Assembly (NCBI RefSeq): GCF_946482605.1 | Contig: NZ_CAMLSE010000001.1 | Span: 186,001-250,000, forward strand | Direction of reading: 5' to 3' | Origin: an uncultured Dyadobacter sp. | Lineage (GTDB): Bacteria; Bacteroidota; Bacteroidia; Cytophagales; Spirosomataceae | Length of the DNA: 64,000 bases | In this document: positions 34,216 through 41,983 of the stretch, piece by piece | Layout of the letters: each line of letters begins with the position of its first letter | Numbering within the stretch: position 1 is the first letter of the stretch | Position numbers and translations under genes: made by a program | Notes under the pieces: generated by a model | What the model saw: the letters and a program-made list of their open reading frames with translations, nothing else | Told to the model about the DNA's origin: nothing | Database searches by the model: none

Positions 34216-36528
34216 ATGAAAAAAGTGTATCGCAAAGGGATCCGGTTGCCGATGGGTGCCCTCGTCGCGCTGGCATTATATAACGGAGCAAATGCCCAGT
34301 ACGCACCCACGCCCGCTTACCAGGGGAAAATCGGTAAGACCGTCGCTGAAACGCAGCAGTCATGGCCGGAAAAGAAAAAGGCGGCTGCGGGCGCGCCCAA
34401 TGTGGTCTGGATCCTGCTTGACGACATTGGTTACGGTGCCATCAGTACATTTGGAGGATTGATCCATACCCCCACGCTGGATAGTCTGGCGAATAATGGG
34501 CTTCGTTATACCAACTTCCATACAACGGCCATTTGTGCACCTACCCGCGCATCGCTGCTTACGGGCCGGAACCAGCATTCGGCGCACATGGGGCTTTTTC
34601 CCGAAACAGCCATTGGTACACCGGGCTATGATGCCATTATTCCTTTTGAAAAAGGGACCGTTGCTGAAATCCTGAAAGACAATGGTTACAACACTTTTGC
34701 ATTGGGCAAGTGGCATATTACTCCGTTGGCGGACCTTACGCCGGCCGGGCCATTTAACCGCTGGCCTACTGGTCGTGGATTTGAGCAGTTTTACGGGTTT
34801 CCGTCCAGAGGAAGCATTGACCAGTGGCATCCTGAGTTGTGGGAAGGCACGCACCGCGAGCCGGACCGGCAGGACGGCAAGCATTTCAACGAGCTGATCG
34901 CCGACCGTGCGATCAGTTACCTGGCGAGCCAGAAATCGGGGAACCCCGAGAAGCCCTTTTTCCTGTATGTGGCCACGGGCGCGGGTCATGCGCCGCACCA
35001 GGTGGCGAAGCAATGGTCGGATAAGTACAAAGGTAAATTCGATGCGGGTTGGGATGCTTACCGCGAGCAGGTGCTGGCGAATCAGATCAAACTGGGGGTA
35101 GTACCCAAGAATGCCAAACTCGGGCCGCGTAACCCCGGTGTGAAGGATTGGAATACGCTTGGGGCCGACGAGAAGAAATTATACGCCCGTTTTATGGAAA
35201 CTTATGCGGGCTTCCTCGAATACACCGATTATGAGATCGGCCGGGTCATTAACCATATCCGTGAATCGGGAGAGTTGGACAATACCATTGTGATCGTATC
35301 AGTGGGGGACAATGGAGCTAGCAAGGAAGGCACTTTTGTAGGAACCGTCAATAATTTCGGCACTGGTATCACGGAAGAAGAGCGTTTGAAAAAGAATATA
35401 GAACAGATCGATCTGATCGGAACCGAGTTCTCCAAAGTGAATTACCCGCTCGGCTGGGCAGCAGCCACGAATGTACCATTCAGGCATTGGAAGCAGGATG
35501 CGAATGCGGAGGGCGGCACGCATAATCCACTGATCGTTTTTTATCCAAAAGGCATTAAGGAAAAAGGCGGGCTGCGTAATCAGTACGGCCATGTTTCGGA
35601 TATTTTGCCCACGACATTGGAATTGCTGAACATCAAAGCACCGGCAACGCTGAACGGCATCAAGCAGGATCCGATCGAAGGGACCAGCCTTGCTTACAGC
35701 CTGAACGACGCCGGGGCGAAAAGCCGCCATACCATTCAGTACTACGAAATCCGCGGCTCGCGCTCGATCTACAAAGACGGCTGGAAAGCGGGATCCCTAC
35801 ATGTTAAAGGTCAGGATTTTGAAAAAGATAAATGGGAGCTGTACAATCTCAATGAAGATTTTAACGAAACGAACGACCTGGCAGCGGCTCAACCAGCCCG
35901 GTTGAAGGAACTCAAAGCATTGTTCGACAGTGAGGCATTGAAATACAATGTGTATCCATTGAAAGACGGGACGGAGCCATTTACGTTGCCGACCGCCTAC
36001 AATCATGTGGATCGGGTGGTGCTGTATCCCGGGCAATCGACAATCATCGATGTGGCGAGCCCGTTTGCGTTGAAGCGCTCCTTTTCCATTGTTGCGGATG
36101 CGGAATTGTCGGGCGTGGAGACGGAAGGCGTGTTGCTTTCACGCGGTGGAGCAGCCGGCGGTCTGAGCTTTTTTATCCAAAACCAAAGACTCCAGTTGGT
36201 GTACGCGGTTGGAGACGGGAGTAAATATGTGGTCACTTCGGCCAACGCGACCTTGCCAAGCGGAAGGGTAGAGTTGAAGGCCAGCGTGCAGTACGACCAG
36301 AATGGCGGCGGAGTGGTGACTTTGTATGCGAACAATGCAAAAATAGGCGAAGGGACGCTGGCCAAAACCTCGGAAGCATTGTACCTGCACGAGGGCGTCA
36401 ACGTTGGTTTTGACGATCTGACGCCGGTAGGGGATACCTATAAAGTTCCTTTTGCATTTACTGGTAAAATCAATAAGGTAACCATCGATCTCGCGCCGAC
36501 GCAACAGGCGGCATTGGGTGCGAAATAG
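34216..36528 (+). CDS. Large arylsulfatase-like type I sulfatase with C-terminal lectin-like domain
   Basis: The 770-residue enzyme has a signal peptide (1-27, 'NGANAQ'), 'NVVWILLDDIGYGAISTFGG' for the metal site, and the signature 'CAPTRASLLTG' with formylglycine Cys107. CxPTR, with Thr for Ser, is seen in AtsA-type arylsulfatases. It also has 'GKWHITPLADLTPAG' and 'VGDNGASKEGT'. After the sulfatase domain (to about 590) residues about 600-765 form a beta-rich LamG/concanavalin-like region ('FSIVADAELSGVETEGVL', 'GVNVGFDDLTPVG'), as in long bacterial arylsulfatases. It differs from both neighbouring sulfatases, suggesting a varied set of sulfate esters. Confidence 0.92.
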   Translation: MKKVYRKGIRLPMGALVALALYNGANAQYAPTPAYQGKIGKTVAETQQSWPEKKKAAAGAPNVVWILLDDIGYGAISTFGGLIHTPTLDSLANNGLRYTNFHTTAICAPTRASLLTGRNQHSAHMGLFPETAIGTPGYDAIIPFEKGTVAEILKDNGYNTFALGKWHITPLADLTPAGPFNRWPTGRGFEQFYGFPSRGSIDQWHPELWEGTHREPDRQDGKHFNELIADRAISYLASQKSGNPEKPFFLYVATGAGHAPHQVAKQWSDKYKGKFDAGWDAYREQVLANQIKLGVVPKNAKLGPRNPGVKDWNTLGADEKKLYARFMETYAGFLEYTDYEIGRVINHIRESGELDNTIVIVSVGDNGASKEGTFVGTVNNFGTGITEEERLKKNIEQIDLIGTEFSKVNYPLGWAAATNVPFRHWKQDANAEGGTHNPLIVFYPKGIKEKGGLRNQYGHVSDILPTTLELLNIKAPATLNGIKQDPIEGTSLAYSLNDAGAKSRHTIQYYEIRGSRSIYKDGWKAGSLHVKGQDFEKDKWELYNLNEDFNETNDLAAAQPARLKELKALFDSEALKYNVYPLKDGTEPFTLPTAYNHVDRVVLYPGQSTIIDVASPFALKRSFSIVADAELSGVETEGVLLSRGGAAGGLSFFIQNQRLQLVYAVGDGSKYVVTSANATLPSGRVELKASVQYDQNGGGVVTLYANNAKIGEGTLAKTSEALYLHEGVNVGFDDLTPVGDTYKVPFAFTGKINKVTIDLAPTQQAALGAK

Positions 36529-36540
36529 GAATTTTTGATA

Positions 36541-36652
36541 TGTTGTTACATGCCTGACGGCATTTTATGCGGCCAAGTCGCGTAGCGACGCAACATTGGT
36601 AGCATGCATGAAGGAAGCTATTTTAGGTAAATCGCGTAGCGATGTAACAACA
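36541..36652. repeat. REP/MITE-like palindromic repeat (TCGCGTAGCGA) between sulfatase genes
   Basis: TCGCGTAGCGACGCAACA (36578-36595) and TCGCGTAGCGATGTAACA (36632-36649) are near-identical direct copies, each with a TCGC-GTA-GCGA hairpin. TGTTGTTACAT (36541-36551) is the exact reverse complement of ATGTAACAACA (36642-36652), giving terminal inverted repeats about 110 bases apart. A frame opening at 36596 inside it is fused by chance to the next sulfatase. Confidence 0.6.
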
Positions 36653-36694
36653 ATGCGAACAACAGAACGGAGCCTAAGAACAACAAGAATGCAA

Positions 36695-38518
36695 ATGAAC
36701 AAATTGATCCGCAAAATCCTTCTGGCGATACTCGCGATCGCATTACACCCGGCCATTGCGCAGGATCGGCCTAACATACTCTGGATCGTGAGTGAGGACA
36801 ATACTACGTTGCTCGGCAGCTACGGTGATCAATTCGCGACGACACCTAATCTGGACAAGTTTGCGACGGAAAGCATCCGGTATACCAACGCATTTTCCAC
36901 CGCTCCCGTGTGCGCACCTTCGCGTAACACGCTCATCACAGGCATGTATCCGCCCTCGCTCGGGACCGAGCATATGCGGAGCGTCTACCCGTCGCCTGCA
37001 TTCGTGAAGTTTTTTCCGAAATACCTGCGGGAAGTAGGTTACTACACGACCAACAATGCAAAAAAGGACTATAACACAACGGACCAGCTCGATGCGTGGG
37101 ATGAATCGAGTAACAAAGCGACTTACAAAAACCGGAAGTCCGGCCAGCCTTTTTTCGCAGTATTTAATTTGAATGTATCGCACGAAAGCTCGCTGCACGA
37201 GTCACTGCCTGCATTGAAGCACCATCCGGAAAAAGTGCCTTTGCCGCCATATCACCCGGCGACGCCCGAGCTGAAACACGATTGGGCGCAGTATTACGAC
37301 AAGCTGGAAGAGATGGACCGGCAGTTTGGCAAGCTTTTGCAAGAGTTGAAAGACGAAGGACTGGCCGAAAATACCATCGTCTTTTACTATGCCGATAATG
37401 GTGGCGTACTGGCGCGCAGCAAGCGGTTTATGTACGAATCAGGTCTCCATGTGCCTTTGATTGTGCATTTGCCACCGAAATACGCGCATTTGGCTACTCA
37501 GAAACAGGGTAGCGTGTCGGACAGACTCGTGACCTTCCTGGATTTTGCGCCGACGATTTTGAGTCTGGCCGACATCCGGGTGCCCGATTATATGCAGGGC
37601 GGTGCATTTCTGGGTAAACAACAAAAGCCGGAGCCTGCATATGCCTACGGTTTCAGGGGACGAATGGACGAGCGGATCGATATGTCGCGATCGGTGCGGG
37701 ACAAGAAATTCCGGTACATACGCAACTATCTGCCCAATAAAATTTACGGCCAGTACCTGGAATATCTCTGGCGGGCTCCGTCGGTGAAATCCTGGGAAGA
37801 TCTTTACAAAGCAGGTAAACTGAATGCGGTCCAGTCGAAATTCTGGGAGCCGAAGCCGGCAGAAGAGCTATTCGATGTGACCGCCGATCCGCATAACATC
37901 CGGAACCTGGCCGATGATCCGAAGTACAAAAAGGAGCTGGAAAGACTTCGCGGGGCCAACGAACAATGGATTCGGGGCTACAAGGATGTTGGTTTTATTC
38001 CCGAAGCCATTATCTATGAACTTGCAAAGACCACGCCATTGTACGATTATGCCCGCAGCGGAGCATATGATATCGAAAAGGTGCTCGCGACAGCAGACGC
38101 AGCTTCATCACGGAATGCGGTGCACACGAAGACGTTGATCAAGGCATTATCCGATGCTGATCCGGTCGTGCGCTACTGGGCAGCTACCGGGTTGACGGTA
38201 CTGAAAGCGCCGGCCGGTAAAACCGAATTGCAGAAGGCGCTTCAGGACCGGGAACCGGCAGTTCGCATTGCCGCCGCCGAAGCGCTTTATGTATCGGGAG
38301 CAGATAGGCAAGGTGCCGTCACGGCGCTTGTTGAAGCATTGAAAAGTGACAATCCTTATGCACGCCTGCAAGCGCTGAACGTGCTCGATCTGACCGGTAA
38401 GGACGCCGCACCAGCCGCTGCCGAGGCTGGGAAAATCGCCGACCAGAAAGCAGCCATGTTTGATTACGATATCCGGGCAGCAAAGGTTTTGCTCGAACAT
38501 CTCAGGAATACGAAATAA
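36695..38518 (+). CDS. Type I sulfatase fused to C-terminal HEAT-like repeats
   Basis: The frame is open from 36596 through the palindromic repeat, but the ATG at 36695 (or 36689, two residues longer) begins a signal peptide 'MNKLIRKILLAILAIALHP', so I use 607 residues. 'NILWIVSEDNTTLLGSYG' and 'CAPSRNTLITGMYP' (formylglycine Cys73) mark the sulfatase. Unusually, residues about 480-600 form HEAT-like helical pairs ('ALSDADPVVRYWAATGL', 'ALQDREPAVRIAAAEAL', 'ALKSDNPYARLQALNVLDL'). This layout is like heparan-type N-sulfatases with HEAT tails. It is the third sulfatase of the operon, after the repeat insertion. Confidence 0.9.
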   Translation: MNKLIRKILLAILAIALHPAIAQDRPNILWIVSEDNTTLLGSYGDQFATTPNLDKFATESIRYTNAFSTAPVCAPSRNTLITGMYPPSLGTEHMRSVYPSPAFVKFFPKYLREVGYYTTNNAKKDYNTTDQLDAWDESSNKATYKNRKSGQPFFAVFNLNVSHESSLHESLPALKHHPEKVPLPPYHPATPELKHDWAQYYDKLEEMDRQFGKLLQELKDEGLAENTIVFYYADNGGVLARSKRFMYESGLHVPLIVHLPPKYAHLATQKQGSVSDRLVTFLDFAPTILSLADIRVPDYMQGGAFLGKQQKPEPAYAYGFRGRMDERIDMSRSVRDKKFRYIRNYLPNKIYGQYLEYLWRAPSVKSWEDLYKAGKLNAVQSKFWEPKPAEELFDVTADPHNIRNLADDPKYKKELERLRGANEQWIRGYKDVGFIPEAIIYELAKTTPLYDYARSGAYDIEKVLATADAASSRNAVHTKTLIKALSDADPVVRYWAATGLTVLKAPAGKTELQKALQDREPAVRIAAAEALYVSGADRQGAVTALVEALKSDNPYARLQALNVLDLTGKDAAPAAAEAGKIADQKAAMFDYDIRAAKVLLEHLRNTK

Positions 38519-38581
38519 CCATAAAGTAGATAGCCAACGCCAACCGCCGAAAGCAAACCATCACTTTAAAACCCAGTTACA

Positions 38582-39304
38582 ATGAAAACTTTAAAACCAA
38601 TGCTCACATTGGTATGGGTACTTTTTGCCTGTACCACATTATTCGCACAGACAGCCCCTAAGCGGGACCTCGTTTCTTTTGAGGAGTTTGAGGCCCGGTT
38701 GGCCAAAGCCGGACAGCATGCGCAGATCCTGGATGCGCGCCTGCCGGAAGAGTACGCGCAAAATCATCTGGAAAGGGCGGTCAGTTTCAGTGTTGCCAAT
38801 GAGGCCGATTTTACGAAAAGCATTGCGAAACTGGACAAAACCAAACCAACCTTCATCTACTCAATCGGAAACGGCCGGAGTGGTAAATTGGCCAAAGACC
38901 TGCGGGACAATGGTTTTCGGGAAGTTACCGAACTGCCGGGCGGTTTGAGCAAATGGATTGGTTTGGGCAAACCCGTCGTTTCGACCGTTGGTGCAGGTCT
39001 GTCACTCGGCGATTACCAGGCGTCACTGAAATCGGACAAACTCGTGCTGGTGGATTTCGGCTCACGTTACTGCGGATCGTGCAAGCGGCTGGCCCCGATC
39101 GTCGACTCTCTGAAACACGAGCAGGCCGGGAATCTGAAAGTGATCAACATCGAAGCTTACGAAAATAAAGCCCTCACCAAAGAACTGGGCGTAACTGCAT
39201 TACCGACACTGATCCTTTACCGGGGTAACCAGGTGGTGTGGAAAAAGACCGGCGTAACGCCGAAAGCGGAGATTGAAAGAGTGCTGGCAGAGGCGAATTT
39301 GTAG
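38582..39304 (+). CDS. Periplasmic rhodanese-like/thioredoxin fusion with serine at the rhodanese active site
   Basis: The 240 residues comprise a signal peptide (1-22, 'TTLFAQ'), a rhodanese domain (about 30-130) and a thioredoxin domain (about 140-238). The thioredoxin site is intact: 'SRYCGSCKRLAP' with Cys164 and Cys167. The rhodanese loop reads 'FIYSIGNGRSG', so Ser94 stands where the sulfur-carrying Cys should be; this domain can hardly transfer sulfur and may bind a ligand instead. It is 63 bases after the third sulfatase and ends at a strong terminator, so it is the last gene of the operon. A role in thiol or sulfite handling, or in protecting formylglycine formation, is speculation. 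Confidence 0.85.
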   Translation: MKTLKPMLTLVWVLFACTTLFAQTAPKRDLVSFEEFEARLAKAGQHAQILDARLPEEYAQNHLERAVSFSVANEADFTKSIAKLDKTKPTFIYSIGNGRSGKLAKDLRDNGFREVTELPGGLSKWIGLGKPVVSTVGAGLSLGDYQASLKSDKLVLVDFGSRYCGSCKRLAPIVDSLKHEQAGNLKVINIEAYENKALTKELGVTALPTLILYRGNQVVWKKTGVTPKAEIERVLAEANL

Positions 39305-39314
39305 GATTGTTATG

Positions 39315-39353
39315 AAAACCAGTCGCTTGCTAAATTAGAAAGCGACTGGTTTT
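39315..39353 (+). terminator. Strong Rho-independent terminator of the sulfatase operon
   Basis: AAAACCAGTCGCTT (39315-39328) and AAGCGACTGGTTTT (39340-39353) pair perfectly over 14 bp, followed by TGTTTTAATTTTTT. It starts 11 bases after the last stop codon. Confidence 0.9.
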
Positions 39354-39380
39354 TGTTTTAATTTTTTGATAATCAATTAT

Positions 39381-39593
39381 TTATTTTTCGATTTTAGTTT
39401 GACCCTCTTGTTGGAAGGTCTCCCAATTTTTTACTGAGCTCAGATCCTTAATAGCCTGAGCCATCTTTTGCTGATAAAATGGAGATGAGTCAAAAATAGC
39501 GTTTAATTCATCTTCCGACATTGACAAAATTTGTTGCAACAGCTTCTCATTTCTAGGGTCCTGCGCTGGTCCTATGGTTCTTTTGATATTCAT
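39381..39593 (-). CDS. Small partner protein of the DUF6934-like gene (70 residues)
   Basis: The frame is open to 39644, but the ATG at 39593 ('MNIKRTIGPAQDPRNEKLL') avoids overlap and follows the upstream stop by 20 bases. The product is charged and helical ('ILSMSEDELNAIFDSSPFYQQ'), with no signal or membrane helix. I do not recognise a family. Its place behind the DUF6934-like gene and the AT-rich codons suggest the two form a module, perhaps of the toxin-antitoxin type. Confidence 0.6.
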   Translation of the reverse strand: MNIKRTIGPAQDPRNEKLLQQILSMSEDELNAIFDSSPFYQQKMAQAIKDLSSVKNWETFQQEGQTKIEK

Positions 39594-39613
39594 GGCATTC
39601 GTTTTTGAATGAT

Positions 39614-40177
39614 TTACAATTTGAATTGCACCCAAATCTGACAATACGGTTTAGCAGGTACATACGCTTCCCTGTAACCGTTCACAATCCCCCCAAACTG
39701 AAACCTCGGGCGCAGGCTATCCATGTTGGAGTCAATAATTTTTTGATAGAGACGCATACGCTGATTAGCGTATGCCGGAATATATTGGCCATTCTGATAT
39801 CCTGAAAATGACAAGATTGTGTTTCTGTTTCTGGCCATGAATGCTTCCATAATGCGGACTATCGTCGCCAATACTTTTCGCATGTCCCCGTTGTTGCTTC
39901 TTGCGCTGTCGTCGAGTATTACCTTTTCATTTACTTCTTTCAGATCTCCAAAAGCGATGTTGTAGAGCGTAGTTTCAGCAATGTTGTGCTCAGAATCAGG
40001 AATTTGGGAGATTCGGACCAATTTTGTTATCTCACCCCTGGGACCGCAACTTAAAGATGTATAGAAATATTCGCTTCCAGTTTTTTGATAAGAATAAGTA
40101 GGGTAGTTAATGACATGTGTGTGGCTAGTCCTATGTAAAGCTTGGCTTCGACAAAAAACTATCAGGTAATTGAACAC
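39614..40177 (-). CDS. DUF6934-like protein
   Basis: The 187-residue product contains 'INYPTYSYQKTGSEYFYTSLS', then 'GPRGEITKLVRI', 'YNIAFGDL', 'DDSARSNNGDMRKVLATI' and 'ANQRMRLYQKIID', the pattern I know from the DUF6934 family of Cytophagales. The usual family start is near Tyr26-Pro27, so the first 20 or so residues may be untranslated; no better ATG is in frame. The gene is AT-rich relative to its neighbours and paired with a small downstream ORF. Function is unknown. Confidence 0.7.
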   Translation of the reverse strand: MFNYLIVFCRSQALHRTSHTHVINYPTYSYQKTGSEYFYTSLSCGPRGEITKLVRISQIPDSEHNIAETTLYNIAFGDLKEVNEKVILDDSARSNNGDMRKVLATIVRIMEAFMARNRNTILSFSGYQNGQYIPAYANQRMRLYQKIIDSNMDSLRPRFQFGGIVNGYREAYVPAKPYCQIWVQFKL

Positions 40178-40193
40178 TAATTACCAAAAGGCA

Positions 40194-40225
40194 AACCGCC
40201 CATCCAGTTTCCTGAATGGGCGGTT
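40194..40225 (-). terminator. Terminator of the GapN-like gene
   Basis: AACCGCCCAT (40194-40203) and ATGGGCGGTT (40216-40225) form a perfect 10-bp stem; on the minus strand TTTGCCTTTTGG follows. It lies 23 bases after the dehydrogenase stop. Confidence 0.8.
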
Positions 40226-40247
40226 GGTATTAAACTTCAAACAAATT

Positions 40248-41873
40248 CTAAAATATAAACTTCGTACTTAAAAAGTTCGAAGAATCCTCATGTACGATCT
40301 CGTTGATAAGCTGCTTGTTGGCGTCGTTCATTTTGAAGGCCACGAGCGAGCGGATGGAAAAGGCGCGGATGGCGTCGGGGACGGATAATGTTCCCTCGGC
40401 GCTGTCTTTACGGCCGGTGAATGGGAATACGTCCGGCCCGCGCTGGCATTGGGTGTTGATATTCACCCGGCTCACCTGGTTCACAAGCGGGTCGATCAAT
40501 GCCGCCACTTCGTCGGCGTTGTTGCTGAAAATGCTCACCTGCTGGCCGTGGGTCGATTCGATCAGGAATTCGATCGTTTCTTCCAGATCGTCGAAGGGCA
40601 CCACCGGTACGATCGGTCCGAATTGCTCTTCGTGGTAGAGTTTCATCTTGTCGTTGACCGGATATACGACGGCGGGATAGAAGAAAGAGCCTTCCGATTT
40701 GCCGCCGTTTTCGTTGACGACCTTCGCCCCGTGTGCTTCCGCGTCCGCGATGCAGTCATTGAGGTAGTCGATCTTATTGGTTTCCGGAAGCGGGGTAAGC
40801 GATACACCTTTCTCCCAGGGCATTCCGAATTTCAGCTCCGCAACGGCCGCATTGAATTTTTCGAGGAACGAGTCGGCCACGCTGCGGTGCACCCACACGA
40901 TCTTCAACGCCGTACAACGCTGACCATTAAACGAAAGCGACCCGGTGATGATTTCTTTCACAGCAAGGCCGAGATCTGCATTCGGGGTGACGATGGCCGC
41001 ATTTTTAGCGTCCAAGCCAAGCACAGCGCGGAGACGGTTCACCTTCGGGTGGGACTTTTTCAGTTCGTTAGCCACTTTGCTGGAACCGATGAGCGTCAGG
41101 ACGTTGATCTTGCCCGAATGCATCAGTCCCGGAACAATGGCGTTGCCGCGGCCGTAGATGATGTTAACGACACCTTTGGGGAAGCAATCACGAAATGCTT
41201 CCTGCAACGGGTAATGCAGCAGCGTACCAAATTTCGGCGGCTTGAACAAAATGGTATTGCCCATAATGAGCGCCGGGATCAGGGTTGTGAACGTCTCGTT
41301 CAGCGGGTAGTTGAAAGGTCCCATGCAAAGCACCACGCCCAGCGGTGAGCGTCGTACCTGCGCCGCAATGCCGTCGACAATATCAAAACCGGACGAATCG
41401 CGGTCGAGGTTTTTGAGAGAATCGATTGTGGCATAGATATATTCGACGGTACGGTCGAATTCCTTGACGGAATCGGCAAACGACTTGCCGATTTCCCACA
41501 TAATGAGCTTGACGATGATGTCCTTTTGCTCGATCATCCTGCCTGTGAACTGTTCGACACAGTGAATTCTTTCGGCAACGCCCATCGTGGGCCATTCTCC
41601 GCGACCGTTATTGTAGGCAATCACAGCAGCATCGAGTGCTTCCGCGGCTTCGGCGGCGGTGCATACCGGGTAACTCCCGATGAGCTTGCGTTCGAGGCCG
41701 TTCGGGGTGTTCACGCAAATAGGTGAAAACACCTCGTGAAACGGGCCATCCCAGGTTTTCATTTCGCCATTGCACAGGTATTCGCGCTGGTGGATCAGGG
41801 ATGGCAGGCTGAATTCTGCCGGGATGTCTTTTTCTTCAACAAAGATGTTCCTTAGCGTGGAATTAAAATCCAT
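40248..41873 (-). CDS. gapN: NADP-dependent glyceraldehyde-3-phosphate dehydrogenase-like aldehyde dehydrogenase
   Basis: The 541-residue aldehyde dehydrogenase resembles the non-phosphorylating GapN group, which oxidises glyceraldehyde 3-phosphate to 3-phosphoglycerate with NADP in the cytoplasm. Catalytic Cys320 lies in 'FNGQRCTALK'; 'MGPFNYPLNETFTTLIPAL' and 'FTGRKDSAEGTLSV' fit the group. Where most aldehyde dehydrogenases have 'ELGGK', this one reads 'GLDAK', so the usual general-base Glu is not in its normal place; related sequences with 'GLEAK' exist in my memory. Alone between a MATE gene (same strand, 110 bases) and a terminator. Confidence 0.8.
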   Translation of the reverse strand: MDFNSTLRNIFVEEKDIPAEFSLPSLIHQREYLCNGEMKTWDGPFHEVFSPICVNTPNGLERKLIGSYPVCTAAEAAEALDAAVIAYNNGRGEWPTMGVAERIHCVEQFTGRMIEQKDIIVKLIMWEIGKSFADSVKEFDRTVEYIYATIDSLKNLDRDSSGFDIVDGIAAQVRRSPLGVVLCMGPFNYPLNETFTTLIPALIMGNTILFKPPKFGTLLHYPLQEAFRDCFPKGVVNIIYGRGNAIVPGLMHSGKINVLTLIGSSKVANELKKSHPKVNRLRAVLGLDAKNAAIVTPNADLGLAVKEIITGSLSFNGQRCTALKIVWVHRSVADSFLEKFNAAVAELKFGMPWEKGVSLTPLPETNKIDYLNDCIADAEAHGAKVVNENGGKSEGSFFYPAVVYPVNDKMKLYHEEQFGPIVPVVPFDDLEETIEFLIESTHGQQVSIFSNNADEVAALIDPLVNQVSRVNINTQCQRGPDVFPFTGRKDSAEGTLSVPDAIRAFSIRSLVAFKMNDANKQLINEIVHEDSSNFLSTKFIF

Positions 41874-41983
41874 TGAGTGAAATTTTTGTGGATAAGATTT
41901 GATTTAGAAAAGCGCACTGGGATAATGACGAAGTTTCGCAATTATATCCTTATCAACAAGTCAAATTTCACAGAAGTTTTTAT

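Noticed and set aside
36596..36694. N-terminal extension of the third sulfatase from the ATG at 36596
   Set aside because: These 33 codons lie in the palindromic repeat and come before a clear signal peptide.
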